Positions 36,520 through 46,896 of a stretch of 64,000 bases of DNA are shown in pieces (position 1 is the first letter of the stretch; each line of letters begins with the position of its first letter). The translations under genes were made by a program, and so were the position numbers. Where the stretch lies: contig NC_045145.1 in assembly GCF_008831285.2 (NCBI RefSeq), forward strand, positions 16,756,040 through 16,820,039, in the 5' to 3' direction. Under the pieces are notes generated by a model that worked only from the letters and a program-made list of their open reading frames with translations, searched no databases and was not told the DNA's origin. Source of the stretch: Nymphaea colorata. Lineage: Eukaryota; Streptophyta; Magnoliopsida; Nymphaeales; Nymphaeaceae.

Positions 36520-38271
36520 AACAATTAAAGTGAAGACTAGTCACCTATCAACTTTGTTCACTCAATTGAACCAACCCCGTATTTCAATACAAAAAAAGAT
36601 GCAAGTCCTTACTTTTGATAAACTAGCACGAAGCTTCTTGAAAAACGTAGGCTTAAAAGGGTACCAATTGCGAATACGATATAGGGGCGTGGTCATCAGG
36701 GAAGGCGGCTCCCTTTGAATTTTAAAAATGGTCCTCTGAAATTCAGAAAAAGACAATAATGGCCTTCCTGAATTTTTTTTTTCCCTTAGAGGGTGTTGAC
36801 TTGGTTGGGCCAACTCAGGTTTTGAATGACCCGTCTCGAACCCGAGTCGGTCAAGCTTGACTGAGCTAGGGTCCGCTAAACTCGTCTTTCCAAGCATTAA
36901 AAGAAAAATGTTTTAAAAACAAATAAAAGGGCCACATTGATATTTGACCAAGACACATCCTTTGCATATTTATTGAGTTTGAGTTCAAGAAAGACTTCAT
37001 ACAAGCACAAAACTTTTTGTTTTAATGTTTATTTAAAAAGAACTATCTTGGGCGTAGAACCGACATAATATACCATCTTGACCTTAGTATTTCACTTGCA
37101 CCAAGTGTTCTATCGGCATAACTTGAGCCCTAAGAAGGCATCCCTTAAGAAGAACATTATGTTTCAGGAGTGCCTAATCATAGGATACATGATTTAAGAA
37201 CACGTTCTTAATTCAAATGACATGATGTAATTAATTATAAATTTGTTTTAAGATTTAACAATTAAATATTAGATATTATAATACTATGTTTTCTGGGCAT
37301 TAACCGGACATATTTTTTTTTATAAGAGTAGAGAAACTAAAAACGTAACTTCTCTTTTAAGATTTGAAGTAATTTTATAATCTAATTATTAAACATCATG
37401 CTTCCCCAAACATAAATTTCAAATTCATAAAGGGCTCTCTCTTTTCTTAGAGGCAAAACTAAGTAAGATATGAGATGTGAGGATATGGGATTCAATTAAC
37501 CACATTCAAAACTTTATTCATGAATGAATGAATAAATGCGAAGATATATAATATACATTTAAAATAAAAATTGTAGAATATTTAAAAGTAATTGAAAGCT
37601 TACATGTGATGATGCACTTGAATCGGCCAATTCGGGCCGATTTTAAAAGCAGTGCAAAAAACTGTCGGCATGACGAGTTCAAAGCATTTATTTTGCAAAT
37701 GCTTGTCAATGGACTCCACACAAGAAAACAAATGATCGCATGCGTCTTATTAATCCGTTTTGGAAAGTTCAGCCTTTTCATTTAATGCTCAACCTTACAA
37801 TTGCACATAAAAAATTGTCATTATCTTCAATGGGATTTGACTCCTCCCTTTTTCAGGTTTTTTTTTTTTATTTTATTTTTTTCTTCAAAATGGTACATGA
37901 TAGAGAGACAAATTCCTCGATTGAATTTATTTTTTAAAAATAAAATAACTCAAGTACCTTACCTCTCCAGAAGAAAAATGAGTTTGATTTGATGAAGTAT
38001 GCGTACTAGTGTTTTGCATATATAAGGTTACTAAAATAAGAATTTAAAAGCGTAGACTGCAGGGATTAATTTGGCATTTAAGAAAGATTAAGGATGAAAG
38101 TGGCAATTATGGGCAAGTTAGCATTGAGCCTGAAAAACCCTTAAAAGTCTTAACCGTATAGGACGCAAATTAAAATTGTCTTCCCAGTGGGGAGAGAGAG
38201 AGGGAGGGAGAGCGAGAGCGAGCGAGCCTTCCAAGAAAGAGGACGTAAAGCGACAGGGACGACGTTTTTTT

Positions 38272-38403
38272 ATGTCCCGAGCGTCTTTCCGTCGTCCTCT
38301 TTCCCTCTCTTTCTCTCTCTATCTCTCTCTGCGCGCGCGGGCATTCCCGCTATTGCATAGAGAGAGAGTGCGTCTCAGAGAAGGAAGAAAGGACGGAAAT
38401 TAG
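38272..38403 (+). other. Upstream ORF (43 aa) before the Sec14-like gene
   Basis: ATG at 38272 opens a 43-codon Ser/Arg/Leu-rich frame ending TAG at 38403, 17 bases before the main ATG. It lies in a GA/TC-rich stretch typical of plant 5' leaders. If transcribed it would be met first by ribosomes. The peptide shows no known domain. Confidence 0.35.
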
Positions 38404-38420
38404 TTCCCTTGTCCGACAAG

Positions 38421-40494
38421 ATGGTGAATATCACCCCAGAGTCGGTTCGGCAGTTCGAGGCTCTCATGGATCAAGGCAATCTTTTTCGCTCTTTTTTTTT
38501 TTCTTTTTTAGTTCTTATTTTAGTCTCTTCTTCTTCGTGTTCATTTCAACTGAGAGCTACGTCGCCAGATTTTGCTGTTTTTTCTCCTTTTTTTTTTTTA
38601 CTTGCGTCTGGAATTATGAATGCTGACCTTCTGGTTCTTCTGGATCCGTGCAGTGGAGGAGCCTCTGAAGAAGACGTTTGCGGTTAGTGTTAGCTCTTAA
38701 TTTGTTGGGGTTTTTGTGTCAGATTGCTTTAAATCCTGTAGTTTTTGTGTGAATTATGGTGTTTGTCTTTGAGATTTGGAGGAATTTTGCGTTATCTCTT
38801 GCTGGTTACTGTGTATAATCTGTCGACTGATGTTGCGATTTCTTCTCCTCGGTTCCTTTTCCCGCGATTACTCGAGAATATAGCACGTTCCATCTTCAGG
38901 TTCATATTCCACCTTCTTTTGCAGCTTATGGTCTTCAGAATATGGATTTAAGCCTTTGTTTGTCCTTTTCATTTTGTAACTTCTCGATGTAATGTTGAAA
39001 TGGTCTTTGATCGCTTCAGCGTCAAGACAATTATTGATTTCATACCTCTTCTTTTTTGCATTTGTTCATTTCAAGATTTTTTTTTTTTAAATTCCTAGAT
39101 TTGAACTTCTTCTAGCCTATCTTTTTCTTCTCGTTTGTGAGGATGTCCCGTGGTCATTGCAAAGGGTATTTGATGAGTTTCTAATTCATAGTTTTTTAGT
39201 CTAGGCTGTAAGTTAGTTAAGCTGGAAAAAAGAACCCGACGTTGACGAGTCTTGATTTGGCATAAACGTTGAGCTACATCCTACATCAGCTTAGATTACC
39301 GTCCTATTTCTGAATTGAAATTTTTTTATGCTATTATTAAGATGAATTTCTTGATTCAAGTCACGGTTTCTTTCAGATGATGCGTTCATGCCGGTCACAT
39401 GTTGTGGTCTTCATTATGTACTAATTAGCGACACTTTGCAGTTTGCATATGTATGCTCCTGTTTTGCTGTTTTTCCCTCCAAAGAGAATTTTCCTGGGTT
39501 CCCTACTTTTCAAGTTGTCTGTTTAGGTTCTAAAGTTTGAGGTTTCTAGCTTTATACTTTATCGTGATTGTTCTTCTACCGTAAAGTTTGAAGTTTGAAC
39601 GGTGGTCTTATATTCTTATTCTCCCAAAATGGCGAGTCCTGTATAAATTCTATATAGATCTGATCACCTGAGCTTTGTGTAGTTGTGTGGTGGACCATTT
39701 ATGACCATCTGGATGTTCCTACTTCCTATTTTACTTCTCTCTAGCAGGTTTTTGGTTTTCCACCTATAATGTTTCTTGCATAACCTTTTTAATGGTTTTG
39801 GATCTTCTACGACAAACATCAAACAACTGTAGTTTTGAAGGTGGATTTAGACTATATAAACTATAAAGGTGTTATTCTGGTGGCTGCTTTTTCCTTTTTG
39901 CTTTTGACATTGTTTTTCTGATGTTTCTGTGTGCTCTGTTGTCACCATAAGTTTTGTGCTACACTACCATAGGCTTTTTCTTTAAATTTTGTATTGTTAT
40001 TTGCAAAGTTAAAAGCAGTAGATCGCTGGAGCAGCTGTTTTACAAGTTTTCTGGATGGTATATTTGTAGCTTCCTGTGTTAACCTAGGCAACTAGTCAAC
40101 CAGTCACCCTAGTCAGTAGCCAGCCAGCTACTTCATGGCCACATAGTCAATGTGGCCATGGACCATGGACTATTCGACCGAATAGGTTGACTAGTCACTG
40201 CTAGTTGGTTAGTAACTAAGTAGGTTCTTGTGCTAAGTCACATGGGTACTTCGGTAATGTCCACGTACCCGTGTCGCCATACCCATACCCAAAGTATGTA
40301 CTTGGACACACTTGGATACCTTTTAGATCAAAACTGATCCAAACTAGTTAATTTTGCTTGATTTAATTTTTTTCAACTCAGTTTCCTTTCTGTTTTTAGA
40401 ATTCTGTTTTTAGAGTTATTGTTCATTAACGTGTAATGTTTTTATTTATATTACTTGTTTACTTAAATGGCCCTTTAATTTTGATTTTTTTTGT

Positions 40495-40546
<52 letters not shown>

Positions 40547-43500
40547 CCTGATCCTGTCGTGCCCCCATACCTGCATTTTCTAAAGTTGCTGTACCCGTAC
40601 CCATGTTACTTAGTTCTTGAGTTATTTCATTTTATTTTAGTCGACTGGCTTGGACCTGCTAGTCCCATCTAATCCTCTTGGGCCCTTAACAAACTTTTTG
40701 AATTCTTATTTTGACGACTTAGGTGAGTTCATGGTACTGACTTGTCGAATTTCATTTAGAATGTTCATCAGGGAAATCTTTCAGGGACACTAACGCGGTT
40801 TTTGAAGGCTAGAGATGGAAATGTCTTGAAAGCACACAGAATGGTCAGTTTGCATTTTCATGCTTCTTAAATAGGAGCATGATGGTGATTTGTCTTCTCT
40901 ATCGAAAATGGATTCATCACTTGTTATTTTCTGAAGAGATATGGTAGCTTCTTTAATGTTGCTAGACCTTTGGAGGCTTTGCGGCTGTTAACTTCTATGT
41001 TTCGTTGCAGTTGTTGGATTGTTTAAACTGGAGAATACAAAATAACATTGATGAAATACTGACAGTAAGTTTTACGAAGCATTAATTCTTACAGGGCACT
41101 CCTTTGCACAATCAGCTCAACATTGGTCTAATTTTCTTGCAATTTGCTCATGCTTACCTCTTCCCCCCACCAATTCCCTTTTCTCCTTTTTGTGGTTCTT
41201 TATTTTCTGATATCGCTATCTTTCTTTGAAACAGAAGCCTATTACTCCACGTGATCGATATAGTGCAGTTCGGGATTCACAGCTCATAGGGATGTCAGGA
41301 TACTCAAAGCAGGTCATTGGTTTATCTGTGTCTGTGTTCAGAATTTTATTTGTTTGGTTCCCTTGGGCCTCGTTTGAGCTGATGCCTAGTGACATTCTCC
41401 TAAAATTCTCTCATATGATGCTTAGCTTTGCCATCAAGATAGAATTCAACTAGAATCTTATAGAATTCTGCGTGTTGATTTATATTTATATGAGGAACTA
41501 TGGACAAACTTGATAGAATCACAATTTTGTTTACAGGGACTTCCAGTCTTTGGAATTGGTGTGGGGCTGAGTACCTTTGACAAAGCATCTGTAAGGATCC
41601 ATCTATCCCATGAGTGACACAAATATCAGGTTCTGGATGTTTCAGTGACTAGAAATATTTATTGAACTTTGATGAATACTTCATGTTATCAAAATCTGGA
41701 AGTTTATTTAAGGCAAGATAGGTCTTTCAGAGAAAAATGTTATATATAACATGTAGGTATTCAGTGAAGACGTATTTTGCTCATAAATACTGGTGATGTG
41801 TCTTTCTAGATCCTTTTGCAAGCAGTGGTTATCTGTTTCTTGATTTCAGCTATTTTATGTGATTAGTGCATCCCACAAACTTCCTGGAATAACAATGTTA
41901 TATTCTATATTTTAGGTGAATTACTATGTGCAGTCCCACATCCAACTAAATGAATACAGGGATCGTGTGGTTTTCGTAAGTTTGTTCGGTTGTTCATTTG
42001 AATTTATGACAGTTTGTATTCATGTTCCTTGTTAAAATGTTTTCTTCTGGTTGCAGCCTACTGCCACAAAGAAGCATGGCAGGCATATTGGTAACTGCCT
42101 GAAGATTTTGGATATGACAGGACTACGATTCTCTGCACTAAACCATCTAAAGGTCTCTATTAATGCCCAGTTAAACTTGCTGCAAGCTTTAATTCTTTCT
42201 CGTCCTTGGCAGACACGAGCTGCTTTGTGTAATGTTAGCTGTTCTAGTACTAAAATTGATTAGGCCGAGAAGTAGCATTATACTCTTGTGCACGCAACAC
42301 ATGCAAATCACTCTGTGGGGGCCTTGAGGAGCCATTCCAAATATTTCCTGCTTGTTGCCCATCTCGAGTTACTAAAAAGTACAATGTCATAAGCATTGGT
42401 CATCAAAGTTCAAACATATGCAAAATATTCTATTTTAATATTAATAATGCACATTATTTGTATATTTCAAGATGGGTCATATAGGGGACAACTATCAGAG
42501 AGCTCCTCTCTCCTTTTGAGTACATGTCTTGAAATATGGTAACTTGTTCTGATAATGCCATTTAACATTTTCCCATCTAAATGCAGCTGTTAACAATCAT
42601 AGCTACGATCGACGACCTGAACTACCCAGAGAAGACAGAAACATACTATATTGTTAATGCCCCATATATATTTTCAGCATGTTGGAAGGTGTGTGTTCCG
42701 TCTTAATTCATTTTCTAAACTTTCTTAACAGGACAAGACATGATACCTGATTATTGCATTGGCTAATCTTTCCTTGTTCTTGTCCTTTTTACTAGGTAGT
42801 GAAGCCACTTTTGCAGGAAAGAACTAGGAGGAAAGTACAGGTGTTGCAAGGTTGTGGTACAGATGAACTGTTGGAAGTAAGATTGCCTTTCTCTGACATT
42901 CTTAATGTGATGAATGGATATTGATTATTGCATTGGCACATATATTGGTATGTAGGGGGTAACTTCTCATAGATTTTTACAGGACATTGATTATTCTAAT
43001 GCTTATTTGTTAAGAGTTTTCTTAAGATTATCTTCTTCCTCAAATGAAAAACATTAGGGTTTTCCTAATCTAGTTTTGCTAACTTCAGACAGATATTATT
43101 TGGTTGCTTTGCTTTCTGTAACTCTACAATATCTACAGAACACAAGCAGTTGAGCGGCCAAAGTAGGATATGTGTGTGAATCTGTTATTTTGTTTGTAAT
43201 TTTTTGATATATATATATGTGTGTGTGTGTGTGTTTGTACGACCGTACCCCCGCACCCAAGTTTTTTTTAAAATGGTTCGTACCCGTACCGGTACCCATG
43301 TGACGTAGGATATATCAGACTGTCCCATTCAATTGATAATTTGATATTTTGAAGCTTAAAGAAGAAATGCAAGTTGCCCATCAATAGTGATAGTCATCAA
43401 TGATTCTTTGATGCAAAGTAATGCTATTTTAACTTGAATTTCGTTTAACTGTAATCCTTTTGTTTTGCTGCTCTCATCATAACTTCAGATGTTGAAAGTT

Positions 43501-44390
43501 AAAAACGTGTACGAGTATTATACGGCGAGGAATTTCTCGGGTATATAAAATCTCAGCAAATTTTTTAAAAAAATAAAACATTTAATAAATCCTAAAAATT
43601 TATAAAAAAATAAAGTCATAAAAAATATGAAAAAATGCAAAAAAACGCGTATAATACGTGCTTTTTTCACATTTTTTATTTTCTGGCGTTTTTTTTAAAA
43701 AGTGCGTTCTTTTTCACGTTTTATACGACTGACTGTGTTTTGGCATATTATACATGTTTTTTTTTAATAGGACGTGTCTTTTGTGACAATAGTTGAAACT
43801 TGAAAGTTATAAGTCTCGAGAAGTTGTCTAATCTCTCCGTTTGGAGCACAACGTAATGTTTATCTGAAAACATTATTATCTACTTTAGTATGTAGGTCCT
43901 GGTACCAAATGACTCCAATGAAAGTTTTAGCATCTAGAACCTCCTTAACTAGCTCTGTTGTACTGAAATTGCTTTGAAATTATCCGGCAGCCTATTCCTC
44001 TAACTGTTCATTTCTCTGCAGTTAATGGACTATGCATCGCTTCCTCATTTCTGTAAAAGAGAGGGATCTGGTTCGTCCAGGCACTCCAACACTGGCGATG
44101 AAAATTGTTTCGCCCTGGACCACACCTTTCACCAAGAGATGTATGACTTTATGAAGCAGCAGTCGTCTTCTTCCAGACAGCTTGAACCACAGGGCTCTGT
44201 CCATGTGAACTTCCCTCAGCCTGACCCTGAAGGATCAAACATTGTGAGAACTATAGAAACAGAGTTCCAAAAACTTGAGGGTCAAAATTCGCTTCCCTGC
44301 CATCTCGATTCTCTTAAGATCAATGGTGATCGAGACTGCAGGAATAGGGATAGGCAGAGGAGCTCTTGCAAAGTTCTTCTGAAGAATTGA
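38421..44390 (+). CDS. Sec14-like CRAL-TRIO phosphatidylinositol transfer protein, 353 aa, 11 exons
   Basis: Coding exons: 38421-38475, 38654-38682, 40760-40843, 41011-41064, 41235-41312, 41537-41590, 41916-41975, 42057-42152, 42587-42688, 42796-42876 and 44022-44390. Exons 2 to 11 are joined by GT-AG introns in phase 0. Intron 1 has a GC donor (CAAG|GCAATC) and exon 2 is only 29 nt; together they give the expected MVNITPESVRQFEALMDQ-VEEPLKKTFA start. The CRAL-TRIO N domain (RFLKARDGNVLKAH) covers roughly residues 1-75, and the lipid-binding CRAL-TRIO fold (GLPVFGIGVGLSTFD, LKILDMTGL, TYYIVNAPYIFSACWKVVKPLL) about residues 100-235. The rest is a polar tail with SGSSRHS, probably disordered. 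Family members exchange phosphatidylinositol and phosphatidylcholine and support phosphoinositide signalling at membranes; the ligand here is inferred. No GOLD or nodulin domain follows, so this is a short Sec14 form. Confidence 0.93.
40134..40160. repeat. Perfect hairpin within a GACTAGTC-rich repeat block
   Basis: CATGGCCACA and TGTGGCCATG form a 10-bp stem around a 7-base loop. The surroundings (about 40083-40230) are rich in ACTAGTCAAC / GGTTGACTAGTC inverted phrases and look like an old MITE just left of the better-defined element at 40233. It lies in intron 2 of the Sec14-like gene. Confidence 0.6.
40233..40613. mobile_element. hAT-type MITE, 381 bp, with TIRs and 8-bp target duplication
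   Basis: Left end CTAAGTCACATGGGTAC (40233-40249) and the reverse complement of the right end CTAAGTAACATGGGTAC (40597-40613) match at 16 of 17 bases. Flanking octamers TTCTTGTG (40225-40232) and TTCTTGAG (40614-40621) match at 7 of 8, the length expected for hAT elements. The interior has GTACCC-rich ends and a (CA)n(TA)n microsatellite at 40502-40546 and no transposase. It is inserted in intron 2 of the Sec14-like gene. Confidence 0.7.
40502..40546. repeat. Compound microsatellite (CA)n(TA)n
   Basis: Perfect CA run followed directly by a TA run, inside the MITE in intron 2 of the Sec14-like gene. Confidence 0.95.
43190..43308. mobile_element. Partial copy of the CTAMGT MITE family
   Basis: The right end GTACCCATGTGACGTAG (43292-43308) is the inverted terminus of the element at 40233-40613 with one or two differences, preceded by the same GTACC-rich sequence and an (AT)n(GT)n microsatellite (about 43208-43235). 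No matching left terminus was found, though GTAGGATAT occurs both at about 43166 and just after the right end. It lies in the last intron of the Sec14-like gene. Confidence 0.5.
43490..43790. repeat. AT-rich block with repeated TATTATACG/CGTATAATACG phrases
   Basis: Within the last intron of the Sec14-like gene, motifs such as ACGAGTATTATACGGCG and ACGCGTATAATACGTGC occur in opposite orientation across strongly A- and T-asymmetric DNA. It looks like a decayed foldback element; termini could not be fixed. Confidence 0.3.
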
Positions 44391-46317
44391 ATTTGGAGAT
44401 CAGTAGTTCCACCGGAATGCGAACTAGATCTGTATACTATTGGACATAAATAATTGTACTTGAGGACTCAAGTGGTTAAGATCAATAGAAAGATGAGTAG
44501 AATGAAGGATCGGATAACCGTATGTAAACTATAACAAAAGCTGAGCAGGGTCTTGTGCGCTAATTCCATGAGGATTTTATGTACCATCCTCTTGTAGTCT
44601 TCTTTCGAAAGGAGACCCTAAGAAGGTGATCATTATCAATTTTGATGGCGAAGGGCTAAAGGCAGGATCCTAGGCTTCTTTTCAGTTGATGCCTTGCAGA
44701 GGACCAGGAAGGGCCACCCCATCCAGTACGGTGAATTTAAATTTTTGCATTTCTGGTCCCCCGTATCTTGTCCCGTCACCGAGCACATTTGGCATTGTTC
44801 ATCTCCTTATGTCTTGCATCAAGATTCGTTTAACTTGAATTCCTGAATGCCTGGGGAGGTAATACTCTTGAATCTCTACTCCTTTGACTGTCAAGTTCAA
44901 GTTAGTGACGCTAAAACACCATTTCAAATTGAAGCACAAGATATTTGGTGAATCGAAATTGAGTACGTTACGTTGGTCTTATTGCCTCCCGCGCCCTTGC
45001 TTCCAGAAGATAAAAAGCGCACTCTGGCTGTCAGGTCTCTGAAGTCATGAACTGCATTATTCCTGCTCGTAAAAGGTCCAACCATGTTATAATTTGTAAA
45101 TATTAGTTTCCAACTCGGATTTGAAACCTTGGAAAAATGGTGCATACATATGGTACATTGTTTCATATCGGGCCGTAAAAAAAAAAGACTTGAAATTTAA
45201 GATTTGTAAACATCTTTCATTAATACGATGAAGCGTGTCATCTGGTGGCATGTATCAGCCAATATGGGCCGATTCAGCCTTATATCAGCCAATTATATTG
45301 GCTGACTAGTTGTGATGCTTATAGCACTAAATCCAGCTAAAGAGCCCAACCATCGGCATTCTTGTTGCGGTTCTGGGAGTAGTCTGCACGGCCTGGACTG
45401 TCCTCTTATGCACCATGACCAGAGTCTTGGGCTAAGGCTTTTGACTTAAGTCCGGCCTGGCTCGTGCAATGAAGCCCATGGACCAACCAACTAGCATGGG
45501 CTAAACCAGGCCTAGGTGGATGGTCTACCACATTAACCCTAGCTAGCCCAGTCCAGTTAATGGTCTATTGGCCGGTCTAAATAAGACGCAGGGCTGGCCC
45601 GTTACCCACATCTGAAGGTATCGTCAGCAAGCTTGTCACTACCGTGTCGGGTCAGCCTCGATCCGCACTCTTTCGGACCTTATGAAAATGATGTTGGGTC
45701 GATACGGATTTAGAGAAAACTGCATTTTAAATTGTTTTCCATTTATTCTAACTCTTGTTTATGTTTTGAAAAAAAAAAATGGAAAGATCGATATGTGGCC
45801 GGAACGCCACATTCTCTAAAGAGAAGTTGTTAATGATAAATTTTATTGTTGGTACCAATGATCATTTGATCAGTCGCCTCCGGACTCTTTAACCGTCGTA
45901 CTTTCGTTTACGCAACAGAAAGCGTGAAAGTTTACGAGTTAGGAGAGAAAAAGGAGGGTGAATAATAACAGTTATTAACCGTTGCATAACTGGTGGAGCC
46001 AAAACCTGAGCCGTTGTCAACTCATGGTTTTCACTTGCTATTTGCAAAACCAATTCTTTAACTCACTGCACACTTTCCTCCTTACTTATAATCTTCCTCG
46101 TCTGTTGCATACCATCGTCACATCTCTCTCTCCCTCTCTATAAAATATGCATTTGGCTTTGTGTCGTTAAACTAAATTTAGCTCAATTCTATCTACCTTA
46201 TTTCCCAGTGCTCCATTATATAGTTCTTGTTGCTGATTCGTTAGACGCAAGAATCAGACCTCTCCCTCTCTGCTCATTTGTTACGTACACGAATCAGACC
46301 TCTCTTTCTCTCTCGCC
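44391..46317. other. Intergenic region after the Sec14-like gene
   Basis: It begins with probable 3' UTR. At about 45340-45620 a GC-richer stretch with GGCCGG/GGCTGGCCCGTTACCC phrases resembles relics of GC-rich hAT-type repeats. A TATA-like TATAAAATA (46139-46147) lies about 175 bases before the ATG of the next small frame. Confidence 0.5.
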
Positions 46318-46521
46318 ATGGAGCCACTCACTATTGCAGTATTAACTGGAGGAGCGATCAGCCAGATTGGGATCATGGTGGTGGCTTTCCAGCCATTTCT
46401 GAATGCCGTTGGACGACTTGTCAATTGCCTTCAGCAGCCGAGTCCGCCACATCGGAGAGCCACCAGAACTGTTATAATAATGCGAAGCTTAGAAGAATTC
46501 AGCAGAAGCCATGATGCCTGA
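46318..46521 (+). CDS. Small hypothetical protein, 67 aa, weakly supported
   Basis: A 67-codon frame starts in a strong plant start context (GCCATGGAG) about 175 bases downstream of a TATA-like box (46139-46147), after a CT-rich leader. Residues 5-31 are hydrophobic (LTIAVLTGGAISQIGIMVVAFQP) and could be a signal anchor or membrane segment; the C-terminal half is basic and polar. I do not recognise the family. An exon-like stretch at 46789-46896 may belong to the same locus, but I could not find an in-phase donor, so the frame is listed as ending at its own stop. It may be a real small gene, the first exon of a broken gene, or chance. Confidence 0.35.
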   Translation: MEPLTIAVLTGGAISQIGIMVVAFQPFLNAVGRLVNCLQQPSPPHRRATRTVIIMRSLEEFSRSHDA

Positions 46522-46704
46522 TTTTCCATAGCCTTCTGTTTGTTTATATATATGTTCTCGGTCAGATAACAAATTTTTTTCTGTTTTTGTTATTATTAAT
46601 GGCAACTCTTTACGTAGTCGCCTGCCCGGTGGTGCGCAAGGCTTTGTAGGATGCCAATTGGCTTAATGTAGGGAATTGCCCTTCAAAACTCTATAGCAGT
46701 TTTG

Positions 46705-46707
<3 letters not shown>

Positions 46708-46739
<32 letters not shown>
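46708..46739. repeat. (TC)n microsatellite
   Basis: About 32 bases of pyrimidine dinucleotide repeat, about 50 bases upstream of an exon-like acceptor. Confidence 0.95.
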
Positions 46740-46744
<5 letters not shown>

Positions 46745-46788
46745 TTACCTGACTGTCTTAGCTCATTTGCTCTTGTTGGCGGGTTTAG

Positions 46789-46896
46789 AAAGAGCGCAAC
46801 AATCATATGTTCAGGGACACTGCAGCGAATGTTGCCTCAATTAGATGCATTGTGAAGGCAGATGTCCACCTCGCCCTCAGCATTGGCCGCAGATGA
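46789..46896 (+). other. Exon-like segment, 36 codons to a stop
   Basis: After an acceptor-like GGGTTTAG there is an open stretch reading KERNNHMFRDTAANVASIRC and then a hydrophobic tail to TGA. The composition is protein-like and the end is a natural stop. It could be the last exon of the locus beginning at 46318, or a relic. No match to a known family is recognised. Confidence 0.25.

Larger units (their letters stand above)
32475..38271. other. Gene-poor region upstream of the Sec14-like gene
   Basis: It contains a 53-bp duplication, a long AT microsatellite, a gypsy integrase relic, a 23-base poly-A and a 41-bp duplication, each listed separately. A stretch at 37620-37650 carries the CGGCC...GGGCCGAT phrase found elsewhere in the window. 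Remaining open frames are short and AT-driven. No gene is supported. Confidence 0.6.
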
